64,000 bases of DNA from Nocardioides agri (GTDB lineage: Bacteria > Actinomycetota > Actinomycetes > Propionibacteriales > Nocardioidaceae): contig NZ_JACEIC010000001.1 of assembly GCF_013778305.1 (NCBI RefSeq), positions 372,001-436,000 on the forward strand, written 5' to 3'. The notes under the pieces were generated by a model. It had not been told where the DNA came from, did no database searches, and saw only the letters and a program-made list of their open reading frames with translations. Position 1 is the first letter of the stretch. Each line of letters starts with the position of its first letter. The translations under genes and the position numbers were made by a program. This document shows, piece by piece, positions 60,364 through 64,000 of this stretch.

Positions 60364-60915
60364 ATGACGACTCTCCAGGACCGCCCCCACACCGCCCTCA
60401 CCGTCATCGACGTGCAGAACGGCATCGTCGCCGGCGCCCACGAGCGCGACCGCGTGGTCGCCAACATCGCCGACCTCGTCGAGCGCGCCCGGACCCACGG
60501 CACGCCGGTGGTCTGGGTGCTGCACTCGCACCCCGAGCACCTCCCGCGCGACAGCGACGCCTGGCAGCTGGTGCCGGAGCTCGCGATCGCGGACGGGGAG
60601 CGGGTCGTGCACAAGACCTACGCCGACTCGTTCGAGGAGACCGACCTCGAGGACGTGCTCGCCGCGCTCGGCGCCGGGCGGCTGGTCGTCGCCGGGGCGC
60701 AGACCGACGAGTGCATCCGCTCGACGCTGCACGGCGCGCTGGTCCGCGGCTACGACGCCACGCTCGTCGCCGACGCCCACACCACCGAGGACCAGAGCGC
60801 CTACGGCGCCCCGACGCCCGACCTGGTGATCGCGCACACCAACCTCTACTGGACCTACCACCGCGCGCCGGGCCGCGAGGCCGGCACCGTCACCACGGCC
60901 GACGCGCAGGTCTGA
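60364..60915 (+). CDS. Isochorismatase-family hydrolase
   Basis: A 183-residue cysteine hydrolase. LTVIDVQNGIV carries the catalytic Asp, and VVHKTYADSFEETDL and GAQTDECIRSTLHGALVRGYDATLVADAHT hold the catalytic Lys and Cys (ECIRST) of the isochorismatase/nicotinamidase fold. The substrate is not fixed by sequence. ATG 60364 follows TACGGT (60352-60357) by six bases. It is divergent from the WYL regulator and may be its target. The pseudogene of a Rieske protein lies convergently nine bases downstream. Confidence 0.87.
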   Translation: MTTLQDRPHTALTVIDVQNGIVAGAHERDRVVANIADLVERARTHGTPVVWVLHSHPEHLPRDSDAWQLVPELAIADGERVVHKTYADSFEETDLEDVLAALGAGRLVVAGAQTDECIRSTLHGALVRGYDATLVADAHTTEDQSAYGAPTPDLVIAHTNLYWTYHRAPGREAGTVTTADAQV

Positions 60916-60923
60916 CACGGCGG

Positions 60924-61285
60924 CTACGCGAGCGCGATCTTCCCGTCCTCCACCGTGATCGGCACGGGCGTGAGCGGGCCGGGCGCCGGGCCGCCGACGT
61001 TGACCCCCGTCGTCATCGAGCAGAGGCTCCCGTGGCACGGGCACCGGATCTTGCCGTCCACCACCTCTCCGACCGGGCACCGCTGGTGGGTGCAGGTGCG
61101 GTCGAAGGCGTGCTCGAGGCGTCAGGGGTACTGGTCGGCGTGCCGGCCTCGGCCGGCTCGCCGGCTCGGCTGACCAGGCGGTCGGCGCCCGCCCCGGCGG
61201 CTGCGGCGCCGAGGATCGCGGTGCCGGTCAGGACATTTCGTCGGTTCAGGGATCCGGTCACGGTCTGCTCCTGGTCGGTCGACAC
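60924..61285 (-). pseudogene. Decayed Rieske (2Fe-2S) protein gene
   Basis: From GTG 61285 the frame gives a twin-arginine signal (SLNRRNVLTGTAILGAAA) followed by an Ala/Thr/Pro-rich stretch that runs out of sense. In another frame, open from 61121 after a TGA at 61122-61124 and closed by a TAG at 60924-60926, lies a genuine Rieske cluster-binding end: DRTCTHQRCPV, then CPCHGSLCS, and finally ITVEDGKIALA. The pieces are out of frame and about 30-40 residues expected between them are missing, so the gene looks inactivated by a deletion and frameshift. Both ends remain recognisable, which indicates recent decay. Confidence 0.75.
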
Positions 61286-61408
61286 CCGGTGTCCGCCGTC
61301 ACGTGCGGAGGGATGGGACCACAGTGTGCAGGCGCGGTCGGACCCCGGTGACCGTTTCCCGAACTTGCCCGTCCGGAACCGGTCGCCCGAGGGAGGGGCC
61401 TGCGCAGC

Positions 61409-62194
61409 TCACCAGCCGGGCGGCAGGGTCGTGAAGTCCGGCTCGCGGCCCTCGGCGAAGGCCGTCAGCGCCTCGATGTTCGCGGGGCCGCCCATCAGCT
61501 CGGCGAAGGCGGCGTTCTCGCGCTGGCGCGCCTCCGCGATCCCGGCGCGCAGCGGCTCGGTCATCGTGCGCTTCACCGCCATCAGCGACGAGATCGGACG
61601 GGCGGCGAGCGCCTCGGCGTGCCGTCGTGCCTCGGCGAGCAGGTCGTCCGGCGCGCAGACCCGCCAGACCAGGCCCATCGCGAGCGCCTCGTCCGCGGAG
61701 ATCCACTCGGCGGAGAGCAGCACCCACGCGGCGTCCTGGCGGCCGACCAGCCGGGGGAGCAGGTAGGACGAGGCGGCCTCGGGCGCGACGCCGAGGCTGG
61801 TGAAGGGGCACTTCAGCCGCGCCGTCGACGACATGAAGGCCAGGTCGGCGAACCCGAGGATCGTGGCGCCGATGCCGAGACCGACGCCGTTGACCGCGCA
61901 GACGAGCGGCTTCTGGAAGTCCACCAGCGCGTCGACGAGGCCGAGGAACCCGTGCTCGCCGGGCACGAAGTCCGGGTCGGTCGCCCGTGCGTGCATCTCC
62001 AGCAGGTCGGTGCCCGCGCTGAACCCGCGGCCGCTGCCGGTCAGCAGCACGACCGCCACGGCGGGGTCGTCGGCCGCCGCCCGGAGCGCTTCGGTCGTGG
62101 CGTCGTAGAGCGCCTCGTTGAACGCGTTGAGCGCCTCGGGCCGGTCGAGCGTGAGGGTCCGGACCCGGTCGCGGTCCTCGATCTGCAGCACCAT
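61409..62194 (-). CDS. Enoyl-CoA hydratase/isomerase family protein
   Basis: A 261-residue crotonase. TLDRPEALNAFNEALYD, GRGFSAGTDLLEM (oxyanion-hole loop) and NGVGLGIGATILGFADLAFM are typical, with CPFTSLGVAPEAASSYLLPRL in the second half. It probably hydrates or isomerises enoyl-CoA. ATG 62194 has TAGTCT (62201-62206 on the plus strand) six bases upstream. The KstR-like palindrome at 62205-62218 abuts that hexamer, so repression by a KstR-type TetR protein is likely; in mycobacteria such genes belong to the cholesterol/lipid-catabolism regulon. Confidence 0.9.
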   Translation of the reverse strand: MVLQIEDRDRVRTLTLDRPEALNAFNEALYDATTEALRAAADDPAVAVVLLTGSGRGFSAGTDLLEMHARATDPDFVPGEHGFLGLVDALVDFQKPLVCAVNGVGLGIGATILGFADLAFMSSTARLKCPFTSLGVAPEAASSYLLPRLVGRQDAAWVLLSAEWISADEALAMGLVWRVCAPDDLLAEARRHAEALAARPISSLMAVKRTMTEPLRAGIAEARQRENAAFAELMGGPANIEALTAFAEGREPDFTTLPPGW

Positions 62195-62204
62195 GGGATC
62201 AGAC

Positions 62205-62218
62205 TAGAACACGTTCTA
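62205..62218. promoter_or_regulatory. KstR-like operator
   Basis: TAGAACACGTTCTA is a 14-bp dyad with six-base arms that fits the KstR consensus tnnAACnnGTTnnA at every specified base. It overlaps the minus-strand -10 (62201-62206) by two bases and lies at the -35 place of the divergent glycosylase gene (-10 TAGGCT, 62236-62241), so it could control both. Confidence 0.75.
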
Positions 62219-62247
62219 CCGTCGGTCGTGCGGGCTAGGCTCGGCGG

Positions 62248-63186
62248 GTGGGCGAGGGACAGGTGCGGGAGTGGCGGCCCGACTGGCCGGTCCCGGTCGG
62301 CTCCGTGCTCGGCGTCCACAAGCGCGGCGGCGGCGACCCGACGTACAAGATCGTCCGCGAGCGCCACTGGCGCGGCATCCGTACGCCGGACGGCCCGGTC
62401 ACCCTCGCCGTCGAGCCGCGCAGTGGCGACGGCGTCGTGCGTGCCGAGGCCTGGGGGCCCGGCGCCGAGTGGGCGCTCGACGGCCTGCCCGCGCTGCTCG
62501 GCGCAGCGGACGACCCGACCGGGTTCGAGCCCGGGCACCCGCTGGTGGCCGAGGGCTGGCGCCGCTACCGGCACTGGCGGCTCGGCCGGACCGGGCTGGT
62601 CTGGGAGTCGCTGGCGCCGGCGATCATCGAGCAGAAGGTGACCGGGCAGGAGGCGTTCGCGGGCTTCCGGATGCTCGTGCACCGGTACGGCGAGCGCGCC
62701 CCCGGCCCGGGCGCCGACCTGCGGCTGTGGGTGCAGCCCCCACCCGAGACCGTGCGCCAGGTCCCGTCGTGGGAGTGGCTGCGGATGCACGTCGACCCGG
62801 CCCGGTCCCGCGCTCTCGTGACCGCCGCCCGGGTCGCCGACGCGCTGGAGCGCACGGTCGGCCTCCCCGGCGACGAGGTCGAGCGGCGGCTGACCAGCCT
62901 GCCCGGCATCGGCGTCTGGACCGCGGCCGAGGTGCGCCAGCGCGCGCACGGCGACGCCGACGCGGTCTCGTTCGGCGACTACCACGTCGCGAAGGACGTC
63001 GGGTGGGCCGTCGCCGGCCGGCCCTTCGACGACGCCGAGCTCGCGGAGTTCCTCGACCCCTGGCGGCCGCACCGGGGGCGGGTGGTCGTGCTGTGCCTGC
63101 TGACCGGCGGCCGGCCGGAGCGCCACGGCCCACGGATGGCGCCGCGGACGCACCTGCCGGCGACCGTCACGCGGCGTATCTATTGA
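62248..63186 (+). CDS. DNA-3-methyladenine glycosylase (HhH-GPD, AlkA-type)
   Basis: A 312-residue DNA glycosylase. The central helix-hairpin-helix has RLTSLPGIGVWTAAEVRQRAHGDADAVSF, followed by DYHVAKDVGW with the catalytic Asp. The N terminus has the AlkA-type beta domain. ESLAPAIIEQKVTGQEAFAGFRML is the family's conserved helix. It removes alkylated purines in base excision repair. GTG 62248 follows TAGGCT by six bases. It is divergent from the enoyl-CoA hydratase across the KstR-like operator. Confidence 0.88.
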   Translation: MGEGQVREWRPDWPVPVGSVLGVHKRGGGDPTYKIVRERHWRGIRTPDGPVTLAVEPRSGDGVVRAEAWGPGAEWALDGLPALLGAADDPTGFEPGHPLVAEGWRRYRHWRLGRTGLVWESLAPAIIEQKVTGQEAFAGFRMLVHRYGERAPGPGADLRLWVQPPPETVRQVPSWEWLRMHVDPARSRALVTAARVADALERTVGLPGDEVERRLTSLPGIGVWTAAEVRQRAHGDADAVSFGDYHVAKDVGWAVAGRPFDDAELAEFLDPWRPHRGRVVVLCLLTGGRPERHGPRMAPRTHLPATVTRRIY

Positions 63187-63211
63187 CTATCGATAGGTAG
63201 ATGTCGATACT
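63183..63211 (+). promoter_or_regulatory. Consensus-like promoter with palindromic operator
   Basis: TTGACT (63183-63188) and GATACT (63206-63211) are spaced by exactly 17 bases, with the downstream ATG six bases after the -10. The perfect palindrome CTATCGATAG (63187-63196) overlaps the -35 and spacer, and TCGATA recurs at 63204-63209 over the -10. The XRE protein encoded by the second gene is the obvious candidate ligand. Confidence 0.75.
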
Positions 63212-63217
63212 CGATCC

Positions 63218-63697
63218 ATGAATGTCGACCGGTCCGCCGTCCTCGTCCTCCGGGTCTTCCTGGTCCTGCTCTTCGGCGTCCTGGTGGTGTTCCAGACGCT
63301 GTCGCTGCCGGGCCAGTTCCGGCACATGGCGGAGGAGAACCCCCACGACGCGTCCCTGCGGTGGCCGGCCACGATCGTCGCGGCCTTCCTCGTGCTGTGC
63401 GTCCAGGTGGTGGTCGTCGCGATCTGGAAGCTGCTCTCGATGGTCCAGGAGGACCGGATCTTCAGCGAGGCGTCGTTCACGTGGGTCAACGCGATCCTCG
63501 GTGCGATCGGCGCGGCCTGGGTGGTGCTGGGCTGCATCTTCGTGCTGGTCGGGTTCAACGCCGACGACCCCGGCCCGATCATGCTGCTGCTCCTGGTGCT
63601 CGTCGGCGTGACGGTGGTCGGCCTGCTGATGATCGTGATGCGCGCCCTGCTCCGGCAGGCGACGACCCTGCGCACCGACCTGGACGGGGTCATCTGA
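63218..63697 (+). CDS. DUF2975 membrane protein
   Basis: A 159-residue membrane protein with four helices: AVLVLRVFLVLLFGVLVVF near the start, WPATIVAAFLVLCVQVVVVA, a third around LGAIGAAWVVLGCIFVLVG and a fourth in LLLVLVGVTVVGLLMIVM. This is the DUF2975 layout. Its role is unknown, but family members are regularly paired with a small XRE regulator, as here. The ATG at 63218 follows GATACT by six bases. The next gene overlaps by TGATG, so the two are coupled. Confidence 0.88.
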   Translation: MNVDRSAVLVLRVFLVLLFGVLVVFQTLSLPGQFRHMAEENPHDASLRWPATIVAAFLVLCVQVVVVAIWKLLSMVQEDRIFSEASFTWVNAILGAIGAAWVVLGCIFVLVGFNADDPGPIMLLLLVLVGVTVVGLLMIVMRALLRQATTLRTDLDGVI

Positions 63698-63903
63698 TGG
63701 CCATCGTCGTGCGCATCGACGTCGAGCTCGCCAAGCGGAAGATGAGCGTCGGCGACTTCGCCGAGCAGGTCGGGCTGACGCCCGCCAACGTCGCCGTCCT
63801 CAAGAACGGCCGGGCCAAGGCGGTGCGCTTCAGCACCCTCGAGGCGATGTGCCGGGTGCTCGAGTGCCAGCCCGGTGACCTGCTCGAGTGGGTGGACGAG
63901 TGA
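63697..63903 (+). CDS. YozG-like XRE-family regulator
   Basis: A 68-residue Cro/CI-type regulator: RIDVELAKRKMSVGDFAEQVGLTPANVAVLKNGRAKAVRFSTLEA is one complete helix-turn-helix domain, with CRVLECQPGDLLEW as the closing helix of this family. It is translationally coupled to the DUF2975 gene and probably represses the shared promoter at 63183-63211. Its stop is overlapped by the next start (GTGA). Confidence 0.88.
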   Translation: MAIVVRIDVELAKRKMSVGDFAEQVGLTPANVAVLKNGRAKAVRFSTLEAMCRVLECQPGDLLEWVDE

Positions 63904-64000
63904 GCGGCGTGGCGATCGTGATCCTGGAGGTCGTCGGCGTCCTCGTCGGCGTCGCCGCCGTGGTGGCGGGCGGGTACGACGACTCGCCCGGCCTGCAGGG
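63900..64000 (+). CDS. Membrane protein, truncated by the window end
   Basis: GTG 63900 overlaps the stop of the XRE gene, and the frame stays open to the window end. The 33 visible residues begin with a hydrophobic helix (about 3-25) and end YDDSPGLQG. It is presumably the third gene of the DUF2975/XRE operon. The family cannot be named from this fragment. Confidence 0.5.
   Translation, partial: MSGVAIVILEVVGVLVGVAAVVAGGYDDSPGLQ

Noticed and set aside
1..64000. tRNA, rRNA or phage genes
   Set aside because: No cloverleaf with a GGTTCRA-type T arm, no rRNA-like stretch and no phage structural or integrase gene was seen on reading both strands.

Overview
The window is chromosomal DNA of a very GC-rich Gram-positive actinobacterium, most like Nocardioides or a relative in the Nocardioidaceae. 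The signs are the third-position GC bias, frequent GTG and TTG starts, many start codons without a ribosome binding site, an HtdX/FabG4/FadA2 cluster arranged as in mycobacteria, and LigD-type and LigB-type repair enzymes. I see no rRNA, tRNA, CRISPR array, prophage or insertion sequence. It reads as ordinary chromosome with dense regulation, not as a mobile island.

Layout. 1-7511: end of a membrane protein gene, then a LuxR-type two-component system followed by an FtsX-type ABC exporter with two ATPases. 7547-12756: NUDIX hydrolase, dxs (isoprenoid precursor synthesis), a lipoprotein metallopeptidase and an amino-acid permease, closed by a strong terminator. 12847-17731: a membrane protein gene divergent from a second two-component system, and a PAS/PP2C phosphatase. 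The divergent promoter carries two copies of one dyad. 17744-23939 (minus): secreted X-Pro-type peptidase, YdeI-like protein, GAF/PP2C phosphatase, L,D-transpeptidase and MarR regulator. MarR is divergent from an azoreductase-like flavoprotein across two palindromic operators. 24810-30844 (minus): an unknown membrane protein, prfC, a degenerate receiver protein, a BTAD-family regulator and a DUF4242 protein. 30936-35855: glycogen debranching enzyme divergent from a zinc ribbon, a glycosyltransferase and a DUF2252 protein. 35869-44418: secreted zinc carboxypeptidase, an EEP-family hydrolase, LigD-like PE-Pol protein, arginase-fold protein, NAD(P)-binding reductase and AraC regulator.

44453-62194 is dominated by fatty-acyl-CoA metabolism: fadA-fadB, two adjacent TesB-type thioesterases, MaoC/FabG4/thiolase with a TetR regulator, and an enoyl-CoA hydratase behind a KstR-like operator. 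Repair and regulatory genes lie between them: an AlkZ-like winged-helix protein, LigB, an App1-type phosphatase and a WYL regulator. A decayed Rieske protein gene is at 60924-61285. The window ends with an AlkA-type glycosylase and a DUF2975/XRE pair under a textbook promoter.

The most useful non-coding signals are a recurrent -10 hexamer 6-8 bases before start codons (leaderless transcripts), several perfect dyads at divergent promoters, and two copies of a 40-bp palindromic intergenic repeat. The least explained protein is a sigma-factor-like protein that has region 2 but no DNA-binding region 4 (51837-52451). All calls come from reading the sequence; no database search was run.
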